Origin: an uncultured Rhodospirillales bacterium
Lineage (GTDB): Bacteria > Pseudomonadota > Alphaproteobacteria > Azospirillales > Azospirillaceae
Length of the DNA: 64,000 nucleotides
NCBI GenBank assembly: GCA_903920145.1
Contig: CAIXKV010000241.1
Location: forward strand, 1 to 64,000
Direction of reading: 5' to 3'
The translations under genes were made by a program, and so were the position numbers. The first letter of the stretch is position 1. Each line of letters begins with the position of its first letter. Of this stretch, positions 45,799-56,849 are shown piece by piece. Below the pieces are notes generated by a model that ran no database searches, was not told the origin of the DNA, and saw only the letters and a list, made by a program, of their open reading frames with translations.

Positions 45799-46587
45799 AT
45801 GGTCATCGAATCCGGTCTCCAAGCCATCCTGGCAACACTGTCAGGTGGTTTTGCGGGCTTTAGCCTGGGACTGATCGGTGGTGGCGGATCGGTTCTGGCC
45901 GTTCCTCTGCTGATTTACTTCGTTGGGATCAGCGACCCGCATATTGCAATTGGGACAAGCGCGTTGGCGGTGGCTTTAAATGCCTTCGCCAACTTGCTTC
46001 CCCATGCCCGCGCAGGTCATGTTCGCTGGCGCAGTGCGTTCATCTTTGGAACCGCCGGAGTGATCGGCGCCTATGGTGGTTCCACTTTGGGCAAGCTGTT
46101 GGATGGTCAAAAACTGCTGTTCTTGTTTGCCATCGTGATGATGGTTGTCGCGGTGGTGATGGCAAAACCACGAAAGGCCGGCCCGGTTCAACCCGAATGC
46201 CGGAAATGGATCTGCTTTATGCCGGTGGTCGCTACCGGCTTGGTGGTGGGTGCACTTTCGGGGTTCTTCGGAATTGGCGGCGGCTTCCTGATCGTTCCCG
46301 GCTTGGTCTTTTCCACGGGAATGCCGCTGATCGAAGCGATCGGAACGTCCCTGTTCGCCGTTGGCGCTTTCGGCCTCACCACGGCTGGGAACTACGCTGT
46401 TTCAGGCCTGATCAACGGGCCCATCGCCGCCGTCTTCATCGCCGGGGGAATCGTTGGGGGATGGGGCGGCATGCTGCTTGCCAAACGCCTTTCGAAAACG
46501 CATCGCATGTTGAACCTGATCTTTGCGGTGGTGGTGTTTGCGGTCGGTGTTTATGTCCTGATCAAAAATATCGGAGCCTTTGTCTAG
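45799..46587 (+). CDS. TauE/SafE-family sulfite/anion exporter
   Basis: This 262-residue inner-membrane protein has about eight hydrophobic segments and two homologous halves: GFAGFSLGLIGGGGSVLAVPLL near the start and GALSGFFGIGGGFLIVPGLV in the middle are the paired family motifs. It lies 24 bp after the persulfide-dioxygenase-like gene and would plausibly export sulfite made by it. Confidence 0.93.
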   Translation: MVIESGLQAILATLSGGFAGFSLGLIGGGGSVLAVPLLIYFVGISDPHIAIGTSALAVALNAFANLLPHARAGHVRWRSAFIFGTAGVIGAYGGSTLGKLLDGQKLLFLFAIVMMVVAVVMAKPRKAGPVQPECRKWICFMPVVATGLVVGALSGFFGIGGGFLIVPGLVFSTGMPLIEAIGTSLFAVGAFGLTTAGNYAVSGLINGPIAAVFIAGGIVGGWGGMLLAKRLSKTHRMLNLIFAVVVFAVGVYVLIKNIGAFV

Positions 46588-47185
46588 GGCTTGGATAGGA
46601 CTAGATGCGGCAGCCCTCGGGGCGGGGCCTCCGCGCCCGTGGCTTCGCGCGCATGGGCGCGCGGGGCCGCCGTCGCGACCCGAGGACCGGCACTGTGTGC
46701 CGGCATTAGGGCTTGCCCGTATAAATTAGCATTTTTTAGGCTGATTATTATAAAAGTTCTAGGAACTGTCGGCAACATTGGTCGGCAGTAATAAAAAATC
46801 TAAAGCACGCCTTTCAATACCAAACCTTCAGCGTCGCATTACAGTTAGTGATGATGGACATTATTTTGATAAAATCTACAATAACGAGCTATATGAATAG
46901 ATATTATAATACCTATACTGATCAATAGCCCATTGTAATTACATAAATACAATCACGAAATCCTTCGGCATCATTAAAATCATAGATATATCTGATATTT
47001 CAATAAATTAGCATAAATATGCTCACTCAATACAAATTAAGCATTCATTAATCATGCCATACAATTGAATAGGAAGAGAACGGCTAGGGCCACTGATATT
47101 GTTTTTTCCCTCAAAAATGGGCAAATTATCTGCGCGATGAGGCTGTTCTTTAAAATGTGCAAGCGTGAGGTTCCGGGAGGTTATT
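46588..47185. other. Intergenic region: diverged repeat then AT-rich stretch
   Basis: 46607-46724 is a diverged interspersed repeat (CTTCGCGCGCATGGGCGCGC and GGGGCCGCCGTCGCGACCCG are recognisable, and module D is largely lost). From about 46735 to 47150 the sequence becomes strongly AT-rich (for example AATAGATATTATAATACC and CATAAATATGC), unlike the rest of the window. No gene or RNA is recognised there; short frames are not convincing. It is the upstream region of the chemoreceptor gene. Confidence 0.7.
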
Positions 47186-49210
47186 GTGGATCGTCTTTCA
47201 TCTATGATGTCGTGGTTGCAAATTCCCCAAAGAGTCTTTGGTGGATTCTCAATCGTAATTGCATTAACAATTATTCTTGCCGCATTATTTTTTAGCGTTC
47301 TAAATGGGGTCCATGGCGGTGCGCAAACTTTAGCGAGTGCTAACCGCGCGAGTCTTAACATGGTCGATCTTGTTGTTGAGCTACAGGATCATCAAACTGC
47401 AATTATGAACTATATTCTTTCTCAAGACGAGAAAACAACCCGAGTGGCCAAAGTCGCGATCGAGAAAATTGCCGAGATCCCACAGCGCGCCCGTGCCATA
47501 ACCGCCAGTGACAGCTATAGCGACAAGATCGCGGCGATCGAAATGGCTGTTGCCGAATATCAGACGGCATTTCACGATATCACCGAAGCTATCGCTCGTC
47601 GAACTGAGCTTGTTGCCGGAACCTCCGCATTAAGCGCCGACCTCAGTAACACTCTTCAAGCTGTGGTCGACTTCGGAGTCAATGCGAACAATCGCCCTCT
47701 TGTCCAATCTGGGCTACGCGCTGGCCAAGCACTGCAACTTACCCGCGTTGGGACTGCGCAATTTTTATCCAACCACGACCCGAACGTCGCCAACCTAATT
47801 CAAGAAAATGTTGCGAAGATCATCGCCGAACTCAAGCCGATGCGAGAAAATGCGGCCGAGTTACCCAGGGTCCAAAGATTTTGTAATCGCATCGAGTCGG
47901 AATTGGGGGATCTGCGCAAGGCCATCGACAGTGTTTTACAAGAAGACCGAACCCTAGCACACGCACAGGACAACAGCCGTCATGCCAGTACCGTCCTGAT
48001 CGAGATGGTAACGGCTCTGCGTAGCGCGTTCACCCAAACCCAAGCCACCGCCGAAAATCACGTTTTCACCGTCATCGACAAAATGACCACCCGCTCGGCG
48101 ATCTTTGCCGCCGCGATTATCCTTGTCAGCAGTCTCCTAGCGTGGCTCATCGGCGCCACAATTTCCCGCCCACTGAAGCGAATCGCTAAAATCATGGGCA
48201 CCCTTGCCAAGGGTGACTATACCGTTAATGTTCCCTATCGCACTTACCGGGACGAAATTGGCGGCATGGCGGACGCCGTCCAAGTCTTTAAAGAGAATGC
48301 TGAACGCATCTCTGAATTGTCGAGAGAAAGCGAGCGGATGAAGGCCGTCGCGGCGCAAGAGCGAACCGCCTTACTGGCTCAAACCGTTGACCGACTCGAC
48401 CAGACCGTTGCAGCCAGACTCTCCCAAGTGAGCCAATCCACCGGCCACATGAAAACGGCAACGGCAACGGTGGTGGAAAAAATGGGAAAGGCCGAGGCCA
48501 GTGGCGCGCAGATCGTTCAAGCAACCGCCGATAGTCTTGGTAACGTCGAGAGCATCGCTGCCGCGACCGAAGAGCTATCATCCACCATTGACGAAATTTC
48601 CCATCGCATTTCCGACTGCGTCCGCATCGCCGCTGCGACCTCTGACGCCGCCAATCTAGCCAGCCACACTGTCGAGAATCTTGCCGGCCAAGCCGATCGG
48701 ATCGGCAGCATCGTGCGCATGATTCACGGCATCGCCGACCAGACCAACTTGCTTGCTCTTAACGCCACCATCGAAGCCGCCCGAGCTGGTAACGCCGGAC
48801 GCGGTTTTGCGGTGGTGGCAGGCGAAGTCAAGTCCTTAGCCGCCCAGACGGCCCAAGCCACGGAAGAAATCACCCGCCAGGTTCAGAGCATTCAAACCGC
48901 CACCGGACAGGCTGTTGACGGCATTCGCACCATCTCCCGAGTGGCCGGACAGTCTCGAGAGGTTGCCACCGGGATTGCGGCAGCGATCGAAGAACAAAGT
49001 GCCACCACCCAGGATATTTCACGCGGCGCCCAACATGCAGCCGATCGCATTCGGAACGTGGCCGCCAATATTGGCTTGGTCGTCACCTGCGTAACCGATG
49101 CCAATCGGTCAGTCTGTAGCCTCGACCAGGAAAGCGCCCAGATCGTCGACGAATGCCGAGCCCTCCAGAGTCAAGTCAAGACATTCACCGAGACCGTCCT
49201 GGCAGCCTAA
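47186..49210 (+). CDS. Methyl-accepting chemotaxis protein
   Basis: This 674-residue membrane chemoreceptor has TM1 (about 18-40, [20 protein letters not shown]), a helical periplasmic bundle with no recognised small-ligand domain, TM2 (about 302-325, [20 protein letters not shown]), HAMP (about 325-378) and a long signalling coiled coil with the tip [24 protein letters not shown] start at 47186 is chosen because GGGAGG lies 5 nt before; an earlier GTG at 47165 is less likely. The first 150 codons are more AT-rich than the rest. A TRAP binding protein gene follows. Confidence 0.93.
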   Translation: MDRLSSMMSWLQIPQRVFGGFSIVIALTIILAALFFSVLNGVHGGAQTLASANRASLNMVDLVVELQDHQTAIMNYILSQDEKTTRVAKVAIEKIAEIPQRARAITASDSYSDKIAAIEMAVAEYQTAFHDITEAIARRTELVAGTSALSADLSNTLQAVVDFGVNANNRPLVQSGLRAGQALQLTRVGTAQFLSNHDPNVANLIQENVAKIIAELKPMRENAAELPRVQRFCNRIESELGDLRKAIDSVLQEDRTLAHAQDNSRHASTVLIEMVTALRSAFTQTQATAENHVFTVIDKMTTRSAIFAAAIILVSSLLAWLIGATISRPLKRIAKIMGTLAKGDYTVNVPYRTYRDEIGGMADAVQVFKENAERISELSRESERMKAVAAQERTALLAQTVDRLDQTVAARLSQVSQSTGHMKTATATVVEKMGKAEASGAQIVQATADSLGNVESIAAATEELSSTIDEISHRISDCVRIAAATSDAANLASHTVENLAGQADRIGSIVRMIHGIADQTNLLALNATIEAARAGNAGRGFAVVAGEVKSLAAQTAQATEEITRQVQSIQTATGQAVDGIRTISRVAGQSREVATGIAAAIEEQSATTQDISRGAQHAADRIRNVAANIGLVVTCVTDANRSVCSLDQESAQIVDECRALQSQVKTFTETVLAA

Positions 49211-49367
49211 CACCGGCACGCGGTCTCATTAATGGTGACACATCGCCGGTCCTTGGGCCGTGCCTATCCTGCGTATAAGGACAGATTCGATAGTATGGGC
49301 CCTATCCCCGAACCGTTAGCCCCCATAAACTGCATCACACTCGGTTCGATCCCTGACAGGAGGTTTC
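49211..49367. other. Intergenic region with a scrambled repeat fragment
   Basis: 49226-49260 contains ATTAATGGTGACACATCGCC and CCTTGGGCC, a rearranged remnant of modules A and D. The rest precedes dctP; no other feature was seen. Confidence 0.5.
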
Positions 49368-50348
49368 ATGTTTCGGAGCATTATGGCCGCACTAGGCGTC
49401 GGCCTACTGATCGCTGGAGCCCCGCCCGCAGCTCAGGCGGAAGACGTGCTGAAACTTGGCCATGTCGGCGGCTCCGGATCGGCCTTCTCCATCATGGCCC
49501 AGAGCTTCGCCTCGGAGGTCGCCAAAGCAACCAACGGTCGTTACCGAATTGAGGAGTACGGCAATAGCGTGCTTGGCGACGAGTCGGCCCTGCTCGATGC
49601 CGTCAAGCTTGGTACCGTGGACGTGGTCATCACAGGCCTGGTTGGGCCCATGCCTGGGGTCGCACCCGAAACCGGCGTCCTGATTCTGCCTTTCCTATTT
49701 CGTGATGAAGCCCATGCGGTCAAGGTGCTAGACGGCCCCATCGGCCAATCCCTGCTCGACGGCATGCGGAACCACGGCTTTCGGGGTTTGGCTTGGGGCG
49801 AGAATGGTTTTCGCCAGCTCATGACCAGAGATGTTGCGGTTCGCGAGCCCAAAGATGTTAAGGCGCTCACGATTCGGGTGGCCAAGGGCAACATTATTCC
49901 ACGCATATGGAAAGACTTGGGCGCCGCTCAGGTGGTTGAGCTTAATGTTAATGACGTTTACGAAGCCCTCAAGAGCGGTCGGATCAATGCCCAGGAAAAT
50001 GCGCTTCCCAACGCCTGGGGCTATAACTTTTTTGACTATCAGAATCACGTCACCATTCTTAACTACATTTACTCGCCGCTGGTTCTGGTCATGAACAACG
50101 ATGTCTTCGACGAACTCGGCCCGGAGATTCAGAAGACGATCGTTCAAGCCGCCCATGGCGCAGCTCAAGCCTCGCGCGACTTTGTGGCAAAACAAAACCA
50201 GGAGTTGATAACTAAGCTGGAGGAAAAGGGTACCATATTTATAACAGATCCCAATCTCGCCGCCTTCCACGATGTTCTAAAACCAACCTTGATCGAATTA
50301 GGCAGCAAATACGGAGAGATGGTTGAAAATATTCGAAACAACCAGTAA
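49368..50348 (+). CDS. TRAP transporter substrate-binding protein (DctP family), orphan
   Basis: This 326-residue periplasmic solute receptor has a signal peptide (about 1-24, ending AAQA before EDVLKLGHVG) followed by the DctP fold. The family arginine is in IRVAKGNIIPRIWKDLGA (about 170-187), and ALKSGRINAQENAL lies after it. ACAGGAGG before the ATG supports the start. No DctQ or DctM membrane genes are near; the next gene is on the other strand. Lying right behind a chemoreceptor, it may feed ligand information to that receptor or serve transporters elsewhere. Confidence 0.92.
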   Translation: MFRSIMAALGVGLLIAGAPPAAQAEDVLKLGHVGGSGSAFSIMAQSFASEVAKATNGRYRIEEYGNSVLGDESALLDAVKLGTVDVVITGLVGPMPGVAPETGVLILPFLFRDEAHAVKVLDGPIGQSLLDGMRNHGFRGLAWGENGFRQLMTRDVAVREPKDVKALTIRVAKGNIIPRIWKDLGAAQVVELNVNDVYEALKSGRINAQENALPNAWGYNFFDYQNHVTILNYIYSPLVLVMNNDVFDELGPEIQKTIVQAAHGAAQASRDFVAKQNQELITKLEEKGTIFITDPNLAAFHDVLKPTLIELGSKYGEMVENIRNNQ

Positions 50349-50401
50349 TAGCGACAGTCCGCCCCTGTCCCACCACAGTCTTGTGGACTGAACGCTTTCA
50401 G

Positions 50402-50490
50402 ACCATCGGGCCTTGATGGTGACTCATCAAGGCTGCCCTCAGACGTGTCAACGTCCAAGGCCATTGGTAAGACCGGCGAGCCATGGCACT
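50402..50490. repeat. Interspersed repeat, hybrid copy
   Basis: Module A is intact (CCTTGATGGTGACTCATCAAGG broken here as CCTTGATG-GTGACT-CATCAAGG). Module B then gives way to GACGTGTCAACGTCCAAGG, the inverted form of the segment at 15434-15454. A fragment of module D (GACCGGCGAGCCATGGCAC) follows. Confidence 0.8.
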
Positions 50491-50594
50491 AATATAGTGG
50501 CGATTTTTAGGCTGCAACTGCGGTACAGATCGACGGGAGGGCCGGTCGGTCTGTCATGGCAAGGCCCGACGCCCTGCCAAGAAACGTGCCGGGA

Positions 50595-51206
50595 TCAGAA
50601 CATCCTCAGACTGACGATACCCAATACGGCGACCCCCAATACCAAGCTCGTGGCAAGCATCAACCGCTTTTCAATCAGGGTTTCGATCTGAGGGCCATAA
50701 CGCCATAACAAAGCTGTAACCATGTAATACCGAGAGAACCGCGCAACCAAGGAGCACAGCACGAAAACGGTCAAATCCAGCTTGGCAAAACCGGCGGCAA
50801 TGGCCAACAGCTTGTAGGGCACCGGCGTAATGCCCTTGAGAATCATGAACCAGGGCCCATAAAGCCGGAACGCCTCTTGAAAGCGACCGAAGGCGTCTTG
50901 AGCCTGATAAAATTCGATCAGCGATTGCCCAATCGACGTGAACAAATAATAGCCGATGGCATAGCCCAACAGGCCGCCAAACATCGAAGCGATCGAGCAA
51001 ATCGTGGCATAAAACCACATCCGCGATGGCGTCTTCAACGCCATCGGCACCAGTAAGATATCCGGCGGCAAGGGAAAGAAGGAGCTTTCCGCAAACGACA
51101 CCAGACACAGCCACCAGATGGCTCGAGGACTTCTCGCCCGCGCCACCAACCAATCATAAACCGGCCTTAGCACTCGCACCGACCCCAGCCAGCATGCCCC
51201 TGGCAT
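50595..51206 (-). CDS. YqaA/DedA-like membrane protein
   Basis: This 203-residue SNARE-associated (VTT/DedA-like) inner-membrane protein has FAESSFFPLPPDILLVPMAL (about 38-57) and MFGGLLGYAIGYYLF as typical motifs. GPWFMILKGITPVPYKLLAI is also family-specific. The exact start is uncertain (ATG at 51206; no clear ribosome site). It is separated from rplQ by 84 bp containing a strong terminator, so it is probably a separate transcript. Confidence 0.87.
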   Translation of the reverse strand: MPGACWLGSVRVLRPVYDWLVARARSPRAIWWLCLVSFAESSFFPLPPDILLVPMALKTPSRMWFYATICSIASMFGGLLGYAIGYYLFTSIGQSLIEFYQAQDAFGRFQEAFRLYGPWFMILKGITPVPYKLLAIAAGFAKLDLTVFVLCSLVARFSRYYMVTALLWRYGPQIETLIEKRLMLATSLVLGVAVLGIVSLRMF

Positions 51207-51251
51207 ATCCGCGAAAAAGCCTGCCCGGCTCGACCCCAGACCCCGGACGAA

Positions 51252-51277
51252 ATCGGGGTGGCCGAAGCCACCCCGAT
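51252..51277 (-). terminator. Terminator after rplQ
   Basis: ATCGGGGTGGC-CGAA-GCCACCCCGAT is a perfect 11-bp stem. On the transcribed strand the loop is TTCG, the stable tetraloop, and TTCGT follows the stem. It sits 13 bp past the rplQ stop and probably ends the ribosomal superoperon. Confidence 0.75.
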
Positions 51278-51290
51278 GATCACCCAAATC

Positions 51291-51707
51291 TTAACCTTCA
51301 CTGTCCGCACTGGCCTGCGGCGGCCCACTGTCCTGTCCCTTGGCTTCGGGATCCCGATCAACGAACTCGATCACCGCCATAGGAGCGGCATCGCCGTAGC
51401 GGAAGCCCGCCCGCAACACCCGCGTATACCCGCCGGGACGAGTCGCATAGCGCGTGGCCAAAACCCCAAACAGCTTGGTCACCATCACATCATCGCGCAG
51501 AACCGCATAAGCCTGACGGCGATTATGCAAGCCCCCCTTCTTGCCCAACGTCACCAATTTCTCGACGTAAGGACGCAACTCCTTGGCCTTGGGCAAGGTC
51601 GTGGTGATCTGTTCATGCTTGATCAACGCCGCAGCCATATTGGCGAACATCGCCTTACGATGGCTCGTGGTTTTGTTTAGCTTCCGTCCGCTCACACCGT
51701 GACGCAT
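51291..51707 (-). CDS. rplQ: Ribosomal protein L17
   Basis: This 138-residue large-subunit protein has the family start [32 protein letters not shown]. The last 25 residues are an acidic low-complexity tail, absent from shorter L17s. It is the last gene of the alpha operon, 158 bp after rpoA. Confidence 0.97.
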   Translation of the reverse strand: MRHGVSGRKLNKTTSHRKAMFANMAAALIKHEQITTTLPKAKELRPYVEKLVTLGKKGGLHNRRQAYAVLRDDVMVTKLFGVLATRYATRPGGYTRVLRAGFRYGDAAPMAVIEFVDRDPEAKGQDSGPPQASADSEG

Positions 51708-51865
51708 CGCGTGTCCATCCTCCTCAATATGGCTTGATTTCGTCGCGCGAAATCGATAGCGAAACCCGCCGCCCGATCACCGGTACGGCGGGTCAATCTG
51801 CTTTCTGCGGCGGTGGAGCCAATTGCGACACGAACACCGCCACACTCTCAAGTGTGCCCTTATAC

Positions 51866-52879
51866 TCAGTAAGGCTCTTCAAGCCGCTTGGCCAATTCCT
51901 CGATATTCTCGGGCGGCCAATTCGGGATTTCCATACCAAGATGCAGGCCCATCTGTGCCAGCACTTCTTTGATTTCGTTCAACGACTTGCGCCCGAAATT
52001 CGGGGTCCGCAACATCTCGGCTTCGGTCTTTTGAACCAAATCCCCGATGTAAACGATATTGTCGTTCTTGAGGCAATTTGCCGACCGAACCGACAACTCC
52101 AACTCGTCGACCTTGCGCAGCAGGTTCTTGTTGAACGGCGGCTCTTCGCCCCGCTCCTCGCGCACCGCGTGGCTTGGTTCTTCGAAATTGATGAAGAGCT
52201 GAAGCTGATCCTGAAGAATCCGAGCTGCCAGCGCCACAGCATCATCCGGCGACACCGCGCCGTTGGTCTCAACCAACATGGACAACTTATCGTAGTCCGT
52301 CACCTGACCAACACGGCTGTTTTCCACCCGATACGACACTTTACGCACCGGGCTAAACAAAGCATCAACCGGGATCAAGCCGATTGGGGCATCTTCGGGA
52401 CGATTTTGGCTAGCCGGAACATAGCCCTTGCCCGCCTCGACCGTCAGCTCCATGACCAGCTTTGCCCCGTTATCCAGGGTGCAAATCACCTGATCAGGAT
52501 CCATGACCACGATATCTGGCCCTGTTTCGATCAGGCCTGCCGTGACCTCACCGGGACCGTCCGCCCGCAACCGCATCCTTTTGGGGCCATCCCCATGCAG
52601 CCGAAGCCCCATCGACTTGATGTTCAGGACGACGTCGGTCACGTCCTCCCGAACACCGGGAATCGACGAAAACTCATGCAGCACCCCCTCGATTTGAATC
52701 GAGGTTACTGCGGCCCCCTGGAGAGACGACAACAGAACCCGGCGCAGCGCATTTCCTAACGTCAAGCCGAAACCACGCTCCAGCGGCTCCGCCACCACCG
52801 TGGCCACCCGATCCGGATCATCCCCCGGATGAATGTCGAGCTTCTTTGGTTTGATCAGTTCCTGCCAATTTTTCTGCAT
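51866..52879 (-). CDS. rpoA: RNA polymerase alpha subunit
   Basis: This 337-residue subunit nucleates core RNA polymerase assembly (N-terminal domain, about 1-235) and contacts UP elements and activators (C-terminal domain, about 255-325, with [21 protein letters not shown]). ATG at 52879 gives [14 protein letters not shown], the family start; an upstream frame extension to 52933 is not conserved. Full length and intact. Confidence 0.98.
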   Translation of the reverse strand: MQKNWQELIKPKKLDIHPGDDPDRVATVVAEPLERGFGLTLGNALRRVLLSSLQGAAVTSIQIEGVLHEFSSIPGVREDVTDVVLNIKSMGLRLHGDGPKRMRLRADGPGEVTAGLIETGPDIVVMDPDQVICTLDNGAKLVMELTVEAGKGYVPASQNRPEDAPIGLIPVDALFSPVRKVSYRVENSRVGQVTDYDKLSMLVETNGAVSPDDAVALAARILQDQLQLFINFEEPSHAVREERGEEPPFNKNLLRKVDELELSVRSANCLKNDNIVYIGDLVQKTEAEMLRTPNFGRKSLNEIKEVLAQMGLHLGMEIPNWPPENIEELAKRLEEPY

Positions 52880-53035
52880 CACGGGAGCGTCCTCTTGCCT
52901 TTTTCCGGGAGCACGGCGTGACCAAACCGCCACCCCACCTCATTAGGCCAACCCGTCAATGGCCAACCCGTCTCGACGCGAGAACGGCCGCCTCCGGCGA
53001 CCGCCACCCTCGAGACCCGGCGTGTCCAGAAGTGA

Positions 53036-53434
53036 TCAGACCCTGCGCTTCTTCGGCGGGCGCACGCCATTGTGTGGAATCGGCGTCACGTCACGAATCG
53101 ACGTGATGGAGAATCCAACACCTTGTAGCGCGCGTAACGCCGACTCACGCCCCGACCCAGGCCCCTTCACCTCAACCTCGAGGGTCTTCATGCCATGCTC
53201 CATCGCCTTGCGCCCGGCATCTTCGGCGGCGATCTGAGCGGCATACGGCGTCGACTTACGCGACCCCTTGAACCCCTGACTGCCAGACGACGACCAGGCA
53301 ATGGTGTTGCCCTGAGCGTCTGTGATGGTAATCATAGTGTTGTTGAAGGACGCGTTGACGTGCGCGACGCCAGCGGAAATGTTCTTGCGCTCGCGACGAC
53401 GCAAGCGCTGGGCTGCTGCATTCGGTTTGGCCAT
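53036..53434 (-). CDS. rpsK: Ribosomal protein S11
   Basis: This 132-residue small-subunit platform protein has [20 protein letters not shown] and the C-terminal [15 protein letters not shown]. It lies 18 bp after rpsM in the alpha operon. Confidence 0.98.
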   Translation of the reverse strand: MAKPNAAAQRLRRRERKNISAGVAHVNASFNNTMITITDAQGNTIAWSSSGSQGFKGSRKSTPYAAQIAAEDAGRKAMEHGMKTLEVEVKGPGSGRESALRALQGVGFSITSIRDVTPIPHNGVRPPKKRRV

Positions 53435-53452
53435 GGGCTCGAACTCGTTCGG

Positions 53453-53821
53453 TTATTTCTTCTTGCCGGCGATCGGCTTGGCCGGACCTTTGCGGGTCCG
53501 TGCGTTGGTGTGCGTCCGCTGGCCATGCACCGGCAATCCCTTGCGGTGGCGCAGACCTCGATAGCAACCAAGATCCATCAATCGCTTGATGTTCATGGCC
53601 ACCTCGCGCCGCAGATCGCCCTCCACCCGGTAATCGCTGTCGATCACTTCGCGGATACGCAAAACCTCGTCGTCGGTTAGCTGATTGACGCGACGCTCCG
53701 GAGCCACCCCCACCTTGGCGCAAATCACCTTGGCCTTGGCCGGTCCGATGCCATGAATATAGGTCAACCCAATTTCCACACGTTTCTGTGCGGGAATATT
53801 GACGCCAGCAATACGCGCCAC
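53453..53821 (-). CDS. rpsM: Ribosomal protein S13
   Basis: This 122-residue small-subunit head protein has [20 protein letters not shown] at the start and [20 protein letters not shown] near the end. GTG at 53821 is the start, with GAGGAGG 8-9 nt before; no ATG is available at this position, and longer frames are unconserved. rpmJ (L36) is not between adk and rpsM, as is usual in alphaproteobacteria. Confidence 0.97.
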   Translation of the reverse strand: MARIAGVNIPAQKRVEIGLTYIHGIGPAKAKVICAKVGVAPERRVNQLTDDEVLRIREVIDSDYRVEGDLRREVAMNIKRLMDLGCYRGLRHRKGLPVHGQRTHTNARTRKGPAKPIAGKKK

Positions 53822-54076
53822 GCCTAGCCTCCTCGCTTCATTGCGCTGCCCGCCAATTTGGCGACAGCCCCCATTCTCTTTTTGACCAGAGCCCAGTCGG
53901 ACCCTCGACCCCACCTTGCCCGTATAGAACAACACCCACGTCGCCCAATCGGGCGCCGCAGGGATCTATGCTCACATACAGCCAACCAAGCGCACCAACC
54001 CCATCCCGGCTCAAAGAGAACCAAGGACGGCGGATGGTAGTCGGAATCTCGCGCGTGTCAACCCTTTTCACGCACC
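53822..54076. other. Intergenic region between adk and rpsM
   Basis: This 255-bp gap inside the superoperon may hold the alpha-operon promoter. A weak hairpin CGCCC-aatc-GGGCG is near 53943. No gene is seen. Confidence 0.4.
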
Positions 54077-54730
54077 TTATTCATCGGCGGTGAGAAGGGC
54101 CTCAAGCTGCCGCGTGACATCCTCAATCGCTGCCATACCATCAACCGCTTTGAGAATGCCCTTATCCTGATAATACGGCAAAATCGGGGCAGTCTGGGCA
54201 TGATACTGCGCCAGCCTGGTCTTCACCGTCTCGGCATTATCGTCAGCTCGGCGCTTGAACGTACTATTTCCGCAGTTATCACAAATACCAGCAATCTTGG
54301 GTTGCTGAAATAAATCATGATAACCTGCACTACATTTAGCACATGAATAACGCCCGGTGACGCGCTCAACCAGCGCCTCATCGTCAACCTGCATCTCGAT
54401 CACATGATCAAGCCGTAGCCCTTTGTCCGCCAACATCCCGTCAAGCGCCTCGGCTTGAGGCACGGTGCGAGGAAAACCATCAAGGATAAAGCCATTCTTG
54501 CAATCCGGCTGATCGATTCGCTCGGAAATCATTTGAATGACCAAACCATCGGACACCAGCTTGCCCGCATTCATGATCTCTTTGGCTTGCTGACCGAGCG
54601 GAGAGCCCGACGCGACGGCCGCCCGCAGCATATCTCCGGTCGACAACTGAATGACGCCGAATCTATCCTCGAGAAATTTGGCCTGCGTCCCTTTCCCCGC
54701 GCCAGGCGGGCCGAGCAAAATAATATTCAT
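54077..54730 (-). CDS. adk: Adenylate kinase
   Basis: It interconverts ATP plus AMP with 2 ADP. The 217-residue long-type kinase has [14 protein letters not shown] (P-loop, residue 7), [10 protein letters not shown] and [13 protein letters not shown]. The lid carries four cysteines (CAKC...CDNC, about 130-153), as in zinc-binding lids. Its ATG overlaps the secY stop by four bases. Confidence 0.97.
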   Translation of the reverse strand: MNIILLGPPGAGKGTQAKFLEDRFGVIQLSTGDMLRAAVASGSPLGQQAKEIMNAGKLVSDGLVIQMISERIDQPDCKNGFILDGFPRTVPQAEALDGMLADKGLRLDHVIEMQVDDEALVERVTGRYSCAKCSAGYHDLFQQPKIAGICDNCGNSTFKRRADDNAETVKTRLAQYHAQTAPILPYYQDKGILKAVDGMAAIEDVTRQLEALLTADE

Positions 54731-56070
54731 CCTCTTCTCCCCCTGAGCTTGGCCTTTTTAATGAGACCTTCGTACTGGTGCGCCAAGAGATGCGAATGAA
54801 TCTGCGCCACAGTATCCATCGTCACGCTGACCACGATCAACAGACTGGTACCGCCGAAGTAAAACGGCAGGGACTGGCGGGAAATCAGAAACTCAGGAAG
54901 CAAGCACACCGCTGACAGGTAGGCCGCTCCAATCACGGTTAGACGGGTCAGGACGTAATCAAGATAGTCGGCCGTATTCTTACCAGGACGAATACCCGGT
55001 ATGAACCCACCATACTTCTTGAGATTGTCTGCGGTTTCAACTGGGTTGAAAACGATCGCCGTATAAAAGAAGGCGAAGAAAATGATCAGTGCCGCATAAA
55101 AAACCATATACAGGATAGAGCCGTGGCTGACAAACGCCGACAGCGTTTGCAACCATTCGGGCCCCTGCCCACCCGCAAATCCCACCGCTGTCAACGGCAA
55201 CAGTAACAACGAGCTGGCGAAAATGGGGGGAATAACGCCAGAGGTGTTAAGCTTCAAAGGCAAGTGAGACGACTCGCCGCCATACATCCGGTTTCCCATC
55301 TGCCGCTTGGGATACTGCACGATCAGCCGACGTTGAGCCCGTTCGAAGAATACGATGAAGGTCACAACCCCCACCGACATAACCAGCAAGAAAACAATGA
55401 ACAGCGTCGACAACGCCCCGGTTCGCCCCATTTCCAGGGTTCCCGCTAAAGCATGCGGCAAGTTAGCGACGATACCGGCAAAAATAATCAACGAAATGCC
55501 ATTCCCAACACCCCGAGCGGTAATTTGCTCACCCAGCCACATCAGGAACATGGTCCCGCCAACCAGCGAAATCACAGTGCTGATTCGGAAGAACAGGCCA
55601 GGATCAATGACCGCCGCCGCACCGCCGTTATTCATGCCCTCAAGGCCAATCGAGAGGCCATAAGCTTGAACTGCTGCCAACAGAACCGTCAAATAACGGG
55701 TATATTGGTTCAGCTTCTTTCGCCCACTCTCGCCCTCTTTCTTGAGAGCCTCCAGCGTCGGCGAAGTCGCCGTAAGTAATTGGATAATAATTGATGCCGA
55801 AATATACGGCATGATATTAAGGGCAAAAATCGTCATACGCCCGAGCGCACCGCCCGAGAACATGTCAAACATCCCCAGAATGCCGCCGCCCTGCCGGCTG
55901 AAGACATCGTGGAAGATATGCGGGTCAATTCCAGGAAGCGGAATGTAGGTGCCCAGCCGGTAAACCACCAGCGCACCCAGGGTAAACCACAGCCGTTTCT
56001 TCAGCTCAGTAGCTTTGGCCAGAGCGCCAAAATTGATGTTGGCGGCTAGCTGTTCGGCGGCGGATGCCAT
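54727..56070 (-). CDS. secY: Protein translocase subunit SecY
   Basis: This 447-residue inner-membrane channel of the Sec system has about ten membrane segments and the family stretches [17 protein letters not shown] and [14 protein letters not shown], plus a C-terminal LRGRRG tail. It is coupled to adk. Confidence 0.98.
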   Translation of the reverse strand: MASAAEQLAANINFGALAKATELKKRLWFTLGALVVYRLGTYIPLPGIDPHIFHDVFSRQGGGILGMFDMFSGGALGRMTIFALNIMPYISASIIIQLLTATSPTLEALKKEGESGRKKLNQYTRYLTVLLAAVQAYGLSIGLEGMNNGGAAAVIDPGLFFRISTVISLVGGTMFLMWLGEQITARGVGNGISLIIFAGIVANLPHALAGTLEMGRTGALSTLFIVFLLVMSVGVVTFIVFFERAQRRLIVQYPKRQMGNRMYGGESSHLPLKLNTSGVIPPIFASSLLLLPLTAVGFAGGQGPEWLQTLSAFVSHGSILYMVFYAALIIFFAFFYTAIVFNPVETADNLKKYGGFIPGIRPGKNTADYLDYVLTRLTVIGAAYLSAVCLLPEFLISRQSLPFYFGGTSLLIVVSVTMDTVAQIHSHLLAHQYEGLIKKAKLRGRRG

Positions 56071-56165
56071 ATCCCTGTCCCTCGTCTTCGACAGTGTACT
56101 TCACGACAGGAAGACACCGTCTCGCTGCGTCTATCGCAGGAGCCGGTGTCCCCTTGAGCGCGGTT

Positions 56166-56621
56166 TTAGGAAACCGTGACGCTGCCGCCGGCCTGTTCGA
56201 CCAGAGCAATGGCCCCCTTAGAGGCACCAGCGACCGTAATCGACAACCCGACGCTCAAAGTCCCCTTGCCGAGCAAACGAACCTTGCTCTGCCCAGGCCG
56301 AATCAATCCAGCCGCCTGAAGAACCTCGGCTGTAATCGGTTGGCCTGCATCAAGCCGGCCCGCATCGACCGCCTGCTGCAAACGTCCAACATTGATCTCG
56401 GCAAAATCACGTTCTGCCAGCGATGTGAACCCCCGCTTCGGCAACCGCCGATGCAGCGGCATCTGCCCGCCTTCAAACCCGTTGATCGAAACGCCGGTTC
56501 GAGACGTCTGACCTTTCACACCCCGACCGCAGGTCTTACCCTTGGTGCAGCCGATCCCCCGACCAACCCGGGTCCGCGCCTGGCGAGCGCCATCATTGTC
56601 GCGAATCTGATTGAGCTTCAT
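56166..56621 (-). CDS. rplO: Ribosomal protein L15
   Basis: This 151-residue large-subunit protein starts [20 protein letters not shown] and has the glycine-rich [20 protein letters not shown]. It precedes secY by 95 bp. Confidence 0.98.
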   Translation of the reverse strand: MKLNQIRDNDGARQARTRVGRGIGCTKGKTCGRGVKGQTSRTGVSINGFEGGQMPLHRRLPKRGFTSLAERDFAEINVGRLQQAVDAGRLDAGQPITAEVLQAAGLIRPGQSKVRLLGKGTLSVGLSITVAGASKGAIALVEQAGGSVTVS

Positions 56622-56642
56622 TGTAAAAAACCCCTGCGGCCT

Positions 56643-56849
56643 CTAGTCCGTCTGTTCGACCCGGACCAAATGCCGGACCTTCGCCACCATACCACGGATC
56701 GCCGGCGTATCGGGCAACTCGCGAGTCCGGTGCATCTTGTTGAGGCCAAGCCCGACCAAAGTCTCACGCTGGTCGTGCTTGCGACCGATGGGGCTCCCCA
56801 CCTGCGTGACGATCAGAGTCGCCCCTTGCTTGTCCGCGCTCTCAGGCAT
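56643..56849 (-). CDS. rpmD: Ribosomal protein L30
   Basis: This 68-residue protein has [20 protein letters not shown] and [20 protein letters not shown], the L30 core. It overlaps the 3' end of rpsE by 8 bp. Confidence 0.96.
   Translation of the reverse strand: MPESADKQGATLIVTQVGSPIGRKHDQRETLVGLGLNKMHRTRELPDTPAIRGMVAKVRHLVRVEQTD

Noticed and set aside
46801-47060. Small genes in the AT-rich gap
   Set aside because: The short frames (up to about 27-30 codons) have no ribosome sites and look random.
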